Assembly (NCBI GenBank): GCA_023055505.1 | Contig: JALIRH010000019.1 | Coordinates: forward strand, 2,170,001 to 2,234,000 | DNA length: 64,000 nucleotides | DNA from: Callipepla californica brunnescens | Taxonomy: Eukaryota; Chordata; Aves; Galliformes; Odontophoridae | Direction: 5' to 3' | Notes under the pieces: generated by a model | What the model was told of the DNA's origin: nothing | What the model saw: the letters and a program-made list of their open reading frames with translations, nothing else | Database searches by the model: none | In this document: positions 12,835-25,400 of the stretch, in pieces | Numbering within the stretch: position 1 is the stretch's first letter | Layout of the letters: each line of letters starts with the position of its first letter | Made by a program: the position numbers and the translations under genes

Positions 12835-14574
12835 GTCAGTAAATCTTCTATAAATTTTAAAAATGTTGAGACAAAACATTTACTTATTCTGCATACAATT
12901 GTTATAACAAATGACTCTGTTACATTCTGACTTTAAAATGAATGTTATCCACCTTACTGAGGATTTTTTTTAACGAGGTCCTTCATGAAGACTTCCTTTC
13001 CCTAACCAAATGGTGGTTTTTGGATCCTCTTACACATTTATGTTTGTTAGAATGCTGTGGCCAGCTTGAAACATGTTTGGTGAATAATTTAGTTTCATTC
13101 AATATCATCGTCTTGTAAGTACGATTCCTGACTCTTGCTTTGCAATTATTTTGCTTTGAATACCACCAAGGGGGAAAGATGTGGCAGCATCTCTTTTCAA
13201 CCCCCACTTTTTCAGTCATTACTGAATTTCACATAAGCCATGGGATTGGGTCGACTATATGTGAAATCCTGCCCAAGGTACTGGTTTCTATTTAATGTTG
13301 TAATACTAATTATGTTATAATAATCAATATTGGAAGTTAATGCACTGGGAAGGTAAGATCCTATTTTGTTAACATCTATCTTACTGATCTTGATTGCTGC
13401 TTTAAATGCTGCATGACTTTGTGTTGCTTTTATTTTTAACTTTATGTGATTTTTTTCATTACATTAAAACCTTAATTTTTTGGAGCTCTTATGTGCACAC
13501 AACAAATGGGACAAGTGCATTTTGAGATATATGTTAATTACTCATGTGAATGTTGCACCCTGCTGTAAATTACTGTGGCCTCTGAATACTGACACCCATT
13601 CAAAAAACAATGCTTTTTCATCTGTGGAATTAAAAATTCTTCATAAAGGAGGTTGGATAATTTTCTTTCAGAGGTAGTAAAGCTTAGATAGGGATGTAAA
13701 CTGACCTGACTCAAGTTGCCCAGAAGGTCAGTGTCTGAGCCAGGAAAACAAAATACATTTTTGAGATTCCGGGAGATTCCTTTGCAGACACTTGCCTTGG
13801 GAATCAGGTATGACTCCTTATGAATTTCCTACATTTAATTCATTTTCCTTATGTCTAGTGAAGTACAGGTTTGTCATATTTTGCAAGAAGGTTTCACCTG
13901 TTTTTTTGGGTTTTTTTTAAAGCATTCTTTCAGTGAAAAGGTAGGGTGTCTCTTAATCTGCTTGAAATCTTTTCTTAAAGTAACAAAAACAAGAACAAAC
14001 AGTTTTTTGGTGGGGTATGAGCTAACGTACTAGCTAGAATACTGCTATTATGCCTACATTTGAAATGCTACTTCATTTTGTAATAATTAGGAAATTGTTT
14101 TCTACTGCATCAACAAAGAAATGAGGTACATTTTTGTTTTGTTAGAAGACCTCTGCTTATAAATTGCTTTTTTGTCCACTTAGCTGCCATATTCAGTTGC
14201 AGTACTAACACCTTTCTCACTCTTTACTTCGTGATCCTCAGTGTTTTCTGGTTTTATTTGTGTCATATTAAAAGTGGAAACTGCTCCGCCAGATTGACTG
14301 AAGGGTCACTAAACCTACTACATGGATTTAGAGTGATTGACTGTAACAACTTAACTTTCCTCACTGCTCTAGTAATGTTTAGCATTGAGCTTTCCCTTCA
14401 TGAGCTATGATTTCTTCATAATAGTCAGCAGCGTGTGTTATCTGTGTATGTCAGCTAAGGTCTTGTTCTTTACCCATCTATTTTCACAGGTTATTGTGTA
14501 AAAGGACTTAAACTATAGGAAGATTGTTTTAGATGGTAACTTTCTAAAATAAAATACTATTTATTGGATTGTAG
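12835..14574 (+). other. KAT6B: KAT6B intron
   Basis: Intron of 1740 bp between donor gtcagt and acceptor ttggattgtag. No repeat family or exon recognised inside. Confidence 0.9.
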
Positions 14575-14734
14575 ATTTGTAATTATTAGAAGGGAAAAGC
14601 TGATTTCAAGTCATATGGAGAAACTGAAAGCAAACCCACGTATTAATGAAGTAGATCCTGAAAGCTTGAGATGGACTCCTCTGTTAGTCTCTAATGCTGC
14701 AGTTTCTGAAGAAGAAAGAGAAGCAGAAAAGGAG
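14575..14734 (+). CDS. KAT6B: KAT6B exon: end of the MYST domain
   Basis: The first base completes the split arginine codon and the frame continues [20 protein letters not shown], then [20 protein letters not shown] and REAEKE. This is the end of the MYST winged-helix segment and the start of the linker to the acidic region. Residues match the KAT6B family closely, including [10 protein letters not shown] and LRWTP. The exon is 160 bp, ends on a codon boundary and uses donor gtaata, which is weaker than the other donors of this gene. Confidence 0.95.
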
Positions 14735-15354
14735 GTAATAGCAGCAACTTTTCTTCTCTTTTTTTTTTTATTTCATCAATCCCTAATATTGAACAGTAGG
14801 CTACTTTAAATAAATTATGCTTGTAATTGTAATGTAAACCTTTGTTTTATGGTGGAGAAAGCTGTTGTTATTGCAATGTGCATTTTTTGGAAGCTGCACA
14901 GTAAGGTGTGGTAAAATTTGGGGGATGTATATGAAAACTTTAAACCTGAAGCAGTTGTCATGAAGTTGTATTTATCACTCCTGAGGTAGTCGAGGAGCAT
15001 GTAATCAGATCAAATTTGGTGCAGAGCTCAGGGGCTGCAGTGTCAATCGATTCTTTGTTATGAACTTGCTCAAAGTGATCCATGTCAGTGGGCATGTAAT
15101 GTAGTGCTAAAGGACTTAAATCAATTCGCTGCATCATTAATAGTGCTAAATATCCCATGAAATGCAATCTTCTTTGGTTTGTTATCCTAACTGTTGTAAA
15201 GCAGCTTCTAGATGATTCAGCTGAAATGTTGTTGCTAGGTTAGCCAGCAGTGCTAATCAGGGTTGACTTATGGTAACTCTTTAGCACAATGTAAAGGATA
15301 TGGCTAAGTAAATGCTGTTTTAGTGACCCATTATTTTAACCCTCAACCCTTCAG
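14735..15354 (+). other. KAT6B: KAT6B intron
   Basis: A short intron of 620 bp, donor gtaata and acceptor accct­tcag. Nothing else recognised. Confidence 0.9.
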
Positions 15355-15621
15355 GCTGAGCGTCTGATGGAGCAAGCTAGCTGCTGGGAAAAGGAAGAGC
15401 AAGAAATATTCTCCACAAGATCTAACAGTAGGCAATCACCTGCAAAAGTACAATCTAAAAATAAATATTTGCGATCTCCAGAAAATGTGGCAGTGGTGGG
15501 GGAACGTGGGCAATCCACAGAGCAATCTAAGGAGAGCAGTGAGGAGGACGGTGGGGATGAGAGTCAGCAGAGTTCGCCTCCCCGGCTGACAAAGCCACAG
15601 TCGCTGGCCATAAAAAGAAAG
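15355..15621 (+). CDS. KAT6B: KAT6B exon: linker with shortened acidic tract
   Basis: Encodes 89 residues in phase 0: [37 protein letters not shown], then [20 protein letters not shown] and [12 protein letters not shown]. The segment follows the catalytic domain and leads into the acidic region of KAT6B. The mammalian protein carries a long run of glutamates between SKESSEE and QSSPPRL. Here that run is reduced to a few acidic residues, which I read as a real lineage difference because the frame and both splice sites are intact. The donor is gtgcgt. Confidence 0.95.
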
Positions 15622-16781
15622 GTGCGTTCCTTCATTGATCTGATTGAAGTCATTCAGTTCTGATTGCGATCACAATAACAACGGATTTTATTTACAAGTA
15701 TTTATTAGTTCTTTTCTGTATTATTAGAGCCCTGAGCGCTTCCTCTCTTTATTTTTATCCTCTATCACCCACCTCTTTTTTTTTTTTTTTTTGTCCTTTG
15801 TCTTCTAAATCTTTCTCATATAGAGACATGGGTGCCAAAAATAAATAAATACATAAGAGCAGTTTAATGTTGATTTTTAAACTAGTGACTGCCCTCTGCT
15901 GTTTGGGATCGGCATTGGTTCAATATTGCAACGTTTTTTTCCTTTTTCTTAATAAGATGGACTCCAGCTTGCAGACTTTGTATTTTTATAATTCATTAAT
16001 ACTGGAAGTCTGTAAATGGAGTTCTTTATTTTTGGAATAAGAATGCAGCTAAACCCGTATTCTTCTCTTTTCCAGGTGATTTAAATTTGACTTGTTTGAA
16101 TTACTGAATTATGTACCCCAAAATTTTAAAGCATTTGCCTTAGAACGTGTATTTAAGTGTCTCTGAGAATTAGAGCATTTTACTAAAACTTCAAAGAAAC
16201 TGTGAATCTCTTAGACAAATAGAAGCACAGCAATAGAAATAAAAGCTGTTAGACAACTGCTTTTTTTTTGTAGCAGCTGACTGTATGATTCTTTGATGTA
16301 CTGCTAAGGTCAGTAGAAATTTTCAGGTGCATTTTGCTTTGCTTTTAATTTTTTTTAAATCTAAGTATTTATTTCTAAAATAGCTGAAGCTAGGAATGTG
16401 GAAAGAAAAATTGTCTGATATTTGTGAATGTTGTTGGGGAAGTCTAAACATAAAGAAGAAAATCTTGTAAATTTAGTTTCCACAGTACTGCTGTGAATGT
16501 TACTGAACAAAAATAGAAGGTAGAAATCACTACTATGTAAATAAATTTCTAGTGTTGGATTTTTCACCTACAAAAAGGTTTGTGTCCATGGGCAGATACA
16601 TACCTATTTTAACTGTTTGTCCTTCAGACTTTCACTGGTAGACTCTGTCTATATTTGAAATTGATACAGTATAAGCTATCTTTTTTTGAATGAATAAATT
16701 GATGTGAACGAGCTTATTAGTGCACTGAGTCAACAAACACGGGAATGTAGGAAGAGTGATATTTGTGGAATTGTTTTTCAG
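15622..16781 (+). other. KAT6B: KAT6B intron
   Basis: Intron of 1160 bp, donor gtgcgt, acceptor ttgtttttcag. It contains a T run at about 15778-15792. No exon or repeat family recognised. Confidence 0.9.
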
Positions 16782-17085
16782 AGACCTTTCCTACTGAAAA
16801 AGAAAAGAGGTCGTAAACGCAGAAGGATTAATAGCAGTGTTACAACAGAGACTATTTCTGAAACCACGGAGGTGTTGAATGAGCCATTTGATAACTCAGA
16901 TGAAGAACGTCCCATGCCACAGCTGGAGCCTACCTGTGAGATGGATGGGGAAGATGATGACTTGAAGCCTGTGATTAGAAAAGCTTTTGAGTATCAATCT
17001 GGGCAGCAGAAACAGGAAAAGGAGGAAGAGCAGAAAAAAGAGGAGAAAGACATTCATTGCTACAGGAATGATGACCATTGTACAG
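16782..17085 (+). CDS. KAT6B: KAT6B exon: basic RGRKRRR cluster and start of acidic region
   Basis: Begins [19 protein letters not shown], a basic stretch consistent with a nuclear localisation signal. It continues with [40 protein letters not shown] and a lysine/glutamate-rich low-complexity tail ([12 protein letters not shown]). The acceptor is tttttcag and the donor gtgagt. The exon ends with a single G that joins AT of the next exon to give an aspartate codon. The [20 protein letters not shown] block is specific to KAT6B as I know it. Confidence 0.95.
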
Positions 17086-18512
17086 GTGAGTTGAAAATGT
17101 TCTTAATATTATCATGTGAATTTCAAAGGAAACTTTTGATGTCATAAAAGGAAAGTTATATCAAGCTATTTTGGTCTTAGAATTTTACATTCTTCATTAT
17201 GCTTTCATCTCAGAGATGCTACTACAAGCCATTGATCTCACATAATTTATTAGAATTCAGTGGTGGTTTCAGGTTTTTTGTTTTGCTTTGTTTCTATTGT
17301 GTTTACATTTTTTTCATTATCCCTGTAATCTCTTTTTTGTTCAGAAAAAAAATAAAAAGTTTTCCAGTCTAAAATATTGCAGGCAATGCCATGTTACCAA
17401 AAATAACTTATGTTTCTGCAGCAGGAAACTTCGCACTCCACAAAGCGAGTGTATCATTAGGATATTATCTAATATTGATCTTGTATCTTGGGTATGGATA
17501 GAAGGAAAAAGTAAGATTTGAATTACACATACCTTTCTATTCAGGATTCTTGATAATTCGATGTGTCTAATTTCTGAGGAACAGTACCTTTCTTTTCCCC
17601 CACTGCATCGAGAGAAAATTTTAACTGTGTTCTTTCAAGGCTGTTTATCTAATTTGATTTCAAGGAGCAGAAAAGTTAGTGGATGGCTGGTGATGCAGCT
17701 GATGAACTATTCTAGATGTATATTAATTCCCTGACCTCTTGGCTTTCAAATTACTTTGTAAAGTTTTAAATCCAGAGTACATTACTGGATCTCCAGGTTA
17801 GCAAATTTTATTTAAGAAATTAGTCGGTAGTACTTTAGTATTTTCATAATTGCATTGGAGGCATAATCTTTGTGATCCTTAGTTGAGGGACCATCCACTG
17901 ATTTGTCCTAAAACAGCTTTTGTTCAACCAGAAAAGCCATGCTTATGAATGTTTATACTGTTAAAAACCAGTCCACAGGTACATTAGAATTTACTGCTTT
18001 TTTTTGTTCTTCTCAATAGTAAGTGAAGTAAACCGGTAGAAGCAAATATAGTGTTTTAGCTACAGCCCAGTGGTCAGGTTTGTACACCATTAACAAAGAC
18101 AAGATTTATATTGTGTAGTAGTCCACAGACCGTGTCATTGCATTAATTGACTGCAAGAGTGTTACAACATGACAGTGAGAGACAGAAATTGGCAAAGGAA
18201 TATCACTTTACACTCCCAAATGAGAATTCTGGTATCGGGGGAGAGAGAAGAGTGAATGTGTTTGGAAAAAAATTATTATTTTTTATAGTCAATGGATGAA
18301 TTTAGTGTTCTGATGTGCTCTATCTTGCTTAATTTCAATTATCTTTTGTTTTTTGTCATGTGTTATGATTTGTGGCACCTGTTTGTAACTCTTGTTCTGG
18401 AGTTTCTTAATGCATTTTGAATTTATAAATTACTTTGGGTTTGTGTTTAAATGTATTGACGGATTAGTTCGTGCAAGCTAAGACTTTTTTCTCTATTTAT
18501 TGCCTCCCAAAG
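17086..18512 (+). other. KAT6B: KAT6B intron
   Basis: Intron of 1427 bp, donor gtgagt, acceptor tattgcctcccaaag. No exon or repeat family seen inside. Confidence 0.9.
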
Positions 18513-20998
18513 ATGATACAGAGGATGTAGCTGTACTGGAAGAAAGCACTAAAGACAATCTTGAAACTTTAAAGAGTAAGCAGGGTTGGCCCAAAGGAGT
18601 TAAGCGTGGTCCATCCAAATGGAGGCAAAACAAAGAAAGAAAACCTGGCTTTAAGCTTAATCTATACACTCCACCTGAGACTCCTATGGAGCCTGACTAT
18701 CAGATGCTGGTGGAGGAACAAAAGGAAGTAGCTGAAGATAAGCCCTGTCCAGTTCCTGCTGTTACAGAGGAAGAGATTAAAGAGCCTGTTGAAGTATTAC
18801 CACCGCCGGATGATGAGGTAAAAGAGAGAGAAGCTGAACCTCTGCATCCACCTAGTGAACCCTATGAAAAACAAGAAAATGATTCAGAGAAAGCTGGGGA
18901 AGAAGAAAGGACTGTAGAAGACAGTGAAATCAATTCTAAAGATCCAGAAAAGGACAAACCAGAAGATGTTTTTCTGCAAAAAGAAGAGTCCATGCATTTG
19001 GATGATCATGATGAGGAAGAAGAAGAAGATGAAGAACCTTCTCATAATGAAGATCACGATGCAGATGATGAAGATGACAGCCACATGGGTTCAGCGGAAG
19101 TGGAGAAAGAGGATTTGCCTGCTGAAGCTTTCAAAGAAATGCTAGAGACACAGCAGTCTTTTTTAGACGTAAATGTTCAGACTGGTAATTCAAATCAGGA
19201 GGACTTGATGGATTGTGGTGTTGACCTTGCAGCTGATGAGTGTGAAAGTGACCAGAAAGAAGTAGCTACAGATTCAGACCCTGTGCCAGAATCTGATGAT
19301 GATCATACAGAAAACAACCAGGACCAAAAAGCTGGTGAAGAACTACATTCCGATTTCAAGGGAGAGAGTAATGAGACTATGGAGATTGATTCTGAGACAG
19401 TTCAAGCAGTACAGTCTCTAACTCAAGAAGCAAGTGAACAGGAAGATACCTTTCAGGATTGTGCAGAGACTCAGGAGGCCTGTAGAAGTTTGCAAAACTA
19501 TGCCCATACAGACCAAAGCCCCCAAATGACCACGCTGGATGATTGTCAGCAGTCTGACCACAGCAGCCCAGTTTCCTCTGTACACTCTCATCCCAGCCAG
19601 TCAGTTCGTTCTGTTAATAGTCCAAATGTTGCTCCATTAGAGAACAACTATGCTCAGATCAGCCCAGATCAAAGTGCCATTTCTGTGCCATCTCTACAGA
19701 ACATGGAGACTAGTCCAATGATGGATGTTCCCTCAGTTTCTGATCATTCACAACAAGTTGTGGATAGTGGCTTTAGTGATTTAGGAAGCATTGAGAGCAC
19801 AACAGAAAACTATGAAAACCCAAGCAGTTATGACTCTACAATGGGTAGCAGTATCTGCGGAAACAACTCTTCACAAAATAGTTGCTCGTACAGTAGCCTT
19901 ACATCTAGCAACCTAACACAGAGTAGCTGTGCAGTGACGCAGCAGATGTCTAATATTAATGGAAGCTGCAGTATGATGCAGCAAACAAACATCAGTTCTC
20001 CTCCCACTTGTAACGTGAAATCTCCCCAAGGTTGTGTTGTTGAAAGGCCTCCAAGCAGCAACCAGCAGTTATCTCAGTGCAGCATGGCCGCTAATTTTAC
20101 ACCACCTATGCAGTTAACTGAAATCCCTGAGGCTGGCAACGCCAACATTGGCTTATATGAAAGAATGGGTCAGAGCGAATTCGGACCGGGACACTACTCA
20201 CAGCCATCGGCCACCTTCAGCCTTGCCAAACTGCAGCAGTTAACTAACACGCTTATGGATCATTCTTTGCCTTACAGCCATTCAGCTGCTGTAACTTCCT
20301 ATGCAAACAGTGCCTCTTTGTCCACCCCCTTAAGTAATACAGGGCTTGTTCAGCTTTCTCAGTCTCCGCACGCTGTTCCAGGAGGACCACAAGCACAGGC
20401 TACCATGACTCCTCCCCCCAACCTTACTCCTCCTCCCATGAATTTGCCACCTCCCCTTTTGCAGCGTAACATGACTTCATCGAATATTGGAATATCCCAC
20501 ACCCAAAGACTGCAGACTCAAATGGCCAGCAAAGGTCATGTTTCTGTAAGAACCAAATCTACACCTCTGCCACCTGCTGCAGCAGCCCATCAGCCCCAGA
20601 TATACGGTCGTGCTTCGCAAACTGTGGCCATGCAAGGGCCCACACGGACCTTAACAATGCAGCGTGGTATGAACATGAGTGTAAACCTGATGCCAGCCCC
20701 AGCTTACAATGTCAATTCAGTGAACATGAATATGAATACCCTTAACGCTATGAATGGTTACAGTATGTCCCAGCCGATGATGAATAGTGGATATCACAGT
20801 AATCATGGGTATATGAATCAAACTCCCCAGTACCCTATGCAGATGCAGATGGGGATGATGGGAACTCAGCCATATGCACAGCAGCCAATGCAGACAGCAC
20901 CCCACAGTAACATGATGTACAGTCCCCCGGGGCATCACGGCTACATGAACACAGGCATGTCTAAACAGTCTCTTAACGGCTCCTACATGAGAAGGTAG
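18513..20998 (+). CDS. KAT6B: KAT6B last coding exon: acidic and Ser/Met-rich transactivation region
   Basis: After two bases completing an aspartate codon, 827 residues are encoded up to the TAG at 20996-20998. In order: a basic block ([20 protein letters not shown]), the [15 protein letters not shown] motif, a glutamate/aspartate-rich region around 18940-19100 ([20 protein letters not shown]), a serine-rich region (about 19500-20100), and a Met/Asn/Gln-rich end (20630-20990) finishing SLNGSYMRR. In the family the serine/methionine region activates transcription and binds RUNX factors. The match to human KAT6B is very close over the last 500 residues. In people, truncating changes in this large last exon cause the SBBYS and genitopatellar syndromes. 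The acidic block is mostly conserved, unlike the shorter tract in exon 15355-15621. Together the five exons of the window give 1149 residues of an approximately 2000-residue protein. Confidence 0.98.
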
Positions 20999-22305
20999 GC
21001 CCTTTGGAGGGACAAACTACCAAACTGGCGTATTGGATTGATCTGCACAAATATCTTTTGGAGAGTACGATTTCAAAACCAGCAATTGGTGTGAACGCAA
21101 AAACATTTGTTGGCACCATTTAAAAGCTGTATGCAGCAGAAAGCCTTATACAAGTTTTTCTTTTTTCTTTTTTCTTGTTTTTGTTTGTTTGTTTTGCTTT
21201 ATCTTTTTTGGGATTTCTTTTTCTTTTCTTTGGGGGGAACTAGGTGATTTTTCCATTTTTCTGTTTATTTCACCGAGCTTGAAGTTCTGTGGAAAGGAAG
21301 AACTCTTTCTATGAACTGCAATTACACAGCAGCTGATGGTTCAGAGCCATTTTATGTGCCTGCTCCCATTAAAAATGTGGATAAATAGACTCCAAAACTA
21401 TCAGACAGTACTGAATCTTGAGCTTTTCTTTCTCCTTTCCCCACGTGTAAATGCCTTTTAGCAATTCTTTTATTGTATTATTTTGTTTCTGAAGGTGACA
21501 CTTCCGCATGCCGCTAATGTCTTTGTTAGTGACAGTGCATTTTGTAGTACTGTACAAGTGTTGTGCTTAACAGTAAGCCATTTCTTAATTTTTTTGCCTT
21601 GATTAGGTTACCCTAGTTTGAGGGTAAAAAAAAAAAAAAAACAACAACAAAACACAGAACTATATTTTTGTTAATTATAAAACTTGTAAAAAAAATAATA
21701 ATAAAAAAAAAGCTGCAAAAGCTATTCACATTTTGGTTAGTTCAAAAGGTTTTATTGCTGTATGTTTAGTGTAAAGTTGAGACTTTTTTTCCATTTTAGT
21801 GACCAGTTTCTTTGGGGCTGGGGTAGGGAAAAAGGCAGCTTTCTGTTTTATAAATACTGTTTTGGGTTTTTGTTGGTTGAAACATCTCAGTGTTTATTTG
21901 TCAAGTTTTGAAACACTTTCATATATGTCCAAATACTTGGCAGGATTTAAAAAAAAAAAAAATAGTGAATTTGGTGTAAAGTTGCTATTTTATGGAAATG
22001 CCTCTAACTTTACATTTTCATTCCATCTGTAGATTTTTCTATCTTTATAAAATATTGGAGTTATTTTTTAAGGGAAAAAATAGAGCAGTAGCGTGTGAAT
22101 AGCTCAAACTAAGCTTAAAGATCGCATGTAAAAAGGCAAAAGTTATTTGTGTCTGTTTATATTGCTTCCTTTTTTGTAGCCTTTGTACCTGTACAGAGTG
22201 ACTGTAAGGGCCGAACAGAAGAGGCTTGATACATGTAAAAATAGGACCCAGTGACACTCTTGTATTTATCTGTTATCTTTTTAGTCAGTCACTTAAAACA
22301 ACAAA

Positions 22306-22362
22306 AGAAAACAACAAAAAAAAAAACAAAAAAAAAAAAAGAAAGAAAGAAAAAAAGGAAGA
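22306..22362 (+). repeat. A-rich low-complexity tract in 3' UTR
   Basis: Almost pure A with scattered C and G (aacaaaagaaaacaacaaaa pattern, then gaaagaaagaaa). It is a likely internal oligo(dT) priming site in cDNA data, which could give false 3' ends. Confidence 0.9.
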
Positions 22363-22430
22363 AAAACTGCAAAGAAACACTCAAGAAACAAACTGCAAAA
22401 AACACCCCCCAGCTGTACATTTTAACATAA

Positions 22431-22436
22431 AATAAA
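22431..22436 (+). promoter_or_regulatory. KAT6B: Poly(A) signal AATAAA, likely KAT6B distal end
   Basis: Canonical hexamer 1.43 kb after the stop. T/G-rich sequence (cctcttgtgtcttgtcatag) follows about 20 bases later, as expected downstream of a cleavage site. Further AATAAA copies at 22629-22634 and 22679-22684 are alternatives. Confidence 0.6.
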
Positions 22437-22456
22437 TTATGATGAGCCATTTTTAG

Positions 22457-25400
22457 CCTCTTGTGTCTTGTCATAGTTTGATGTTGCATGGGAATTACTT
22501 CCTGAAACAGTGTTTGTTACAGTGCTTTCACATGCCTGATCTAAAGCCCATTAAAGCTGATGGGGTTTGGATTAGGCTGTTAGAGCCTAAGTGTAGGTTA
22601 CTCATCATAATTGCATACACCTTGTGAAAATAAAGAGTATCTAAGATTATTTTTTTTAATAATCTTATTAAAATATTGAATAAATATGTATTTAATACAT
22701 TACAAGGTTGTCAATATTTAATGTATGAAAGTGTTTTTTTCCCTATAGGCGGTGTTAATACATATGTAAGAGGGTATTGTGACAACACGATGCTTGGACT
22801 GTATCCGAGTAGAACTAATCTCTTCCTTTCCTCACTGCTGGATTACAAGAAAATAGAAACCTTCTGTAGAACCTCTGTGTTCTGCATATATGCACCTACA
22901 CCTGCACATACAAACACACACACAATTGTGAACGCTTCTCATCTAGCAATAGAAGGTATATATAAAAATCAAGTAGGAAATCTATACAAGGAGCTCCTGA
23001 GTGCACCAAGGTTTTAAATCAAGTGTGTGTGGGTGCATAAAAAAAAAAAATCTTAAGTATTTTTCAAACTGCTTTTAAGGTGAATGTTGCCACTGAATCT
23101 TCATCAACCCCACTGACACAGCAAGAAGATTGAAAACACCATCTCCCTGTTCTAGTGTGTAAAGCAGCTTTACAGGTTTGATTCTGCGTATTGAAAAATC
23201 AGAGAAAATATGTGTTTTGTTAATCCCTTAAAGTATATGGTGTTTCCAAATCAAGAAATTGATTTTACAGATCCAGGCACATCACCTGTTTAAATTTTAT
23301 ATGGTGGGACAGTAGTCTAAAAAGCGGATCTGAATGGGAGTTGAGGTATCCAGTGAAATGGTAATTTGGAATAACTTCTTTTTTTTTTTTTTGGATTTTA
23401 GAATGCTTGATAAGAGAGAGCACAGCATAGTTAATACTTTTTTCACTTTGTTTTATGGAGGCAAAGAGTATTGATAATACTTAGGCTATGTGTGTGTTCG
23501 TCTTCATGAAATGACTATCACGTTTTATTATGCTTAGGGAAAGAAAAGGTGAAAACACAGGGTGTAGCCTTTGTGTATAACCAGGACCTCACATCTTTAT
23601 TGAATTATTGTATATCAAAGTAGCACTGTGTCTTACCATTTTTCACTTACATGTTTTTGTAGTAAATGAAAGGATTTTTAATCTACTGCTGTTAAGTTTT
23701 GGGTTCCCAAGTGTTTAGTAAAAAGGCCAACAGACCTTCGTGCCATTTCAGTGTGTGGTAACCTGAAACAGAGGATCATGACTCCGACGTATTTCTGAAA
23801 TTCTGTATTTGCAATATATGGATTAAAATTTGGGTGGAGAATGATGTATTGTGTGTTGCACAACAGGCAAGTTTCCAGTACTACTTTTTGAGAACTGAAT
23901 TCCTTTCAGCGGGTCAGATGACTTTTCTGAATCTTTTCCCATAGTGACTATTTAGCTGTGAATTGCATTACTGCACTGAAACTTCTACTTAATAAGAACT
24001 CTCATCCTTGACAGATCTAGCTGTTCTATGTATTGTCTGCCCATCCCAGTATCGATCTCGATTGTGTGCTCCAGCACCATTCCAGCTGAGAATCAGCTTT
24101 CTTCTGGTGCCTCTAAAGAATTCTTCACCAAGTTGTAGTAGATGATTCTTGTGAAATGCAGGATGTTTCCTTACCCATGCAATTGTAGTCTTCCCGTAAA
24201 CAAAGGACGTGGTTTGACACTAAAAACAAAAATGCTTTATACCCACGGTGCCTTAAAATAAGTAAAAAATGTGCCTCATCCTTCATTGCAGACCTGCTTT
24301 CAGACCCAACATTTACGTGACATTTGTGATGCGCTCACTTACTGCTGTAGATTGTGCTGAGTGAGGTTGACTGGTGATCTGATGTTGCATGTGTCCAAGT
24401 TCTGGGGGCCTTCAGTACAAGACAGACCTGGACACGCTGGAAAAAGTCCAGCGGAGAGCCTCCGTGATGGTGAAGGACCTGGAGCACCCCTCCTGTGAGG
24501 AGTGCAGGAGGCTCAGAGGGATCTCATCAGTGTCCGGAAATACCTGAAGAGAGTGTGCAAACAGGACATAGCCAGGCTCCTTACGATGGTGCCTATGGCA
24601 GGACTAAAGGCAGTGAGGGTCACCCACTTCTTCAGTGGGTGGGTGGCTTAAGCATTGGGGCAGGTTGATCAAAGAGGTGATGGGTCCTCCCTGGTTGGAG
24701 GTCTTAAGAAGACACTTGGCCATAGTCCTGGGCACCCTGTTCTGGATGTCCCTGCTTGAACAGAGGTTGGACCAGATTGGCCCTGCCAATCTTAGCCATT
24801 CTGTGAGATGATGCTTAACACTTACACACATTACTGATAGAAGTAATGGAATATGGGGCTCTGTTGGTCTCCTTTTTTTTCCTCTTTTTTTTCTGTTTGT
24901 TTGTTTTTCCTTCACATGCTGCGTTTCATTTCTACACTAAAATGACAGCTCCAAACTTACGAGTAGCTTGGAATCCCATCCTTTGGAAATTGTAGACACA
25001 TATTTCTGTTGATATTGTTAGTGTTGCTATTTGCTGATTTCCTAACCTTCTGTGCAGAACATGTGACTGGGAACTACTTAGGAGTTTCTTGTACTTTGCT
25101 TCCAATCCAGAATGTTTAGGGGGCTGTTAGGGTCTTCCATGGGAACTTCTCTGTAGCAATATAAAGGCCATAGTATATTTCTCGTGTGTTGTCACAAGTG
25201 AAAGAAAACAAGTCACAAAGCATAATTTCTCAGTACGGTGGGTTTTTCTGTTTGAGAGGAGGCATTGTGTGTGGCCTAGTAAATTGAGTTGGATGACGTA
25301 TGCTTTGGACTTTAAATGCTTCAACTGCCTGAATTTTAGGAGAAGCGAGTTAGAAATGAAACATGCGTGTGTAGCTCCTTGAACTGTTACCCATTGTGTC

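Larger units (their letters stand above)
20999..22456 (+). other. KAT6B: KAT6B 3' untranslated region
   Basis: AT-rich sequence following the KAT6B stop, with no further open frame of note. It holds several A-rich runs (21628-21643, 21688-21712, 22306-22362) and T-rich runs (21160-21230). An ATTAAA at 21369-21374 and AATAAA at 22431-22436 are possible poly(A) signals. I place the end about 20 bases after the latter, which is inference. Confidence 0.7.

Noticed and set aside
18884..19084. - strand frame rich in Phe and Ile opposite the KAT6B acidic region
   Set aside because: It is the mirror of GAA/GAT-rich coding sequence on the + strand, not a gene.
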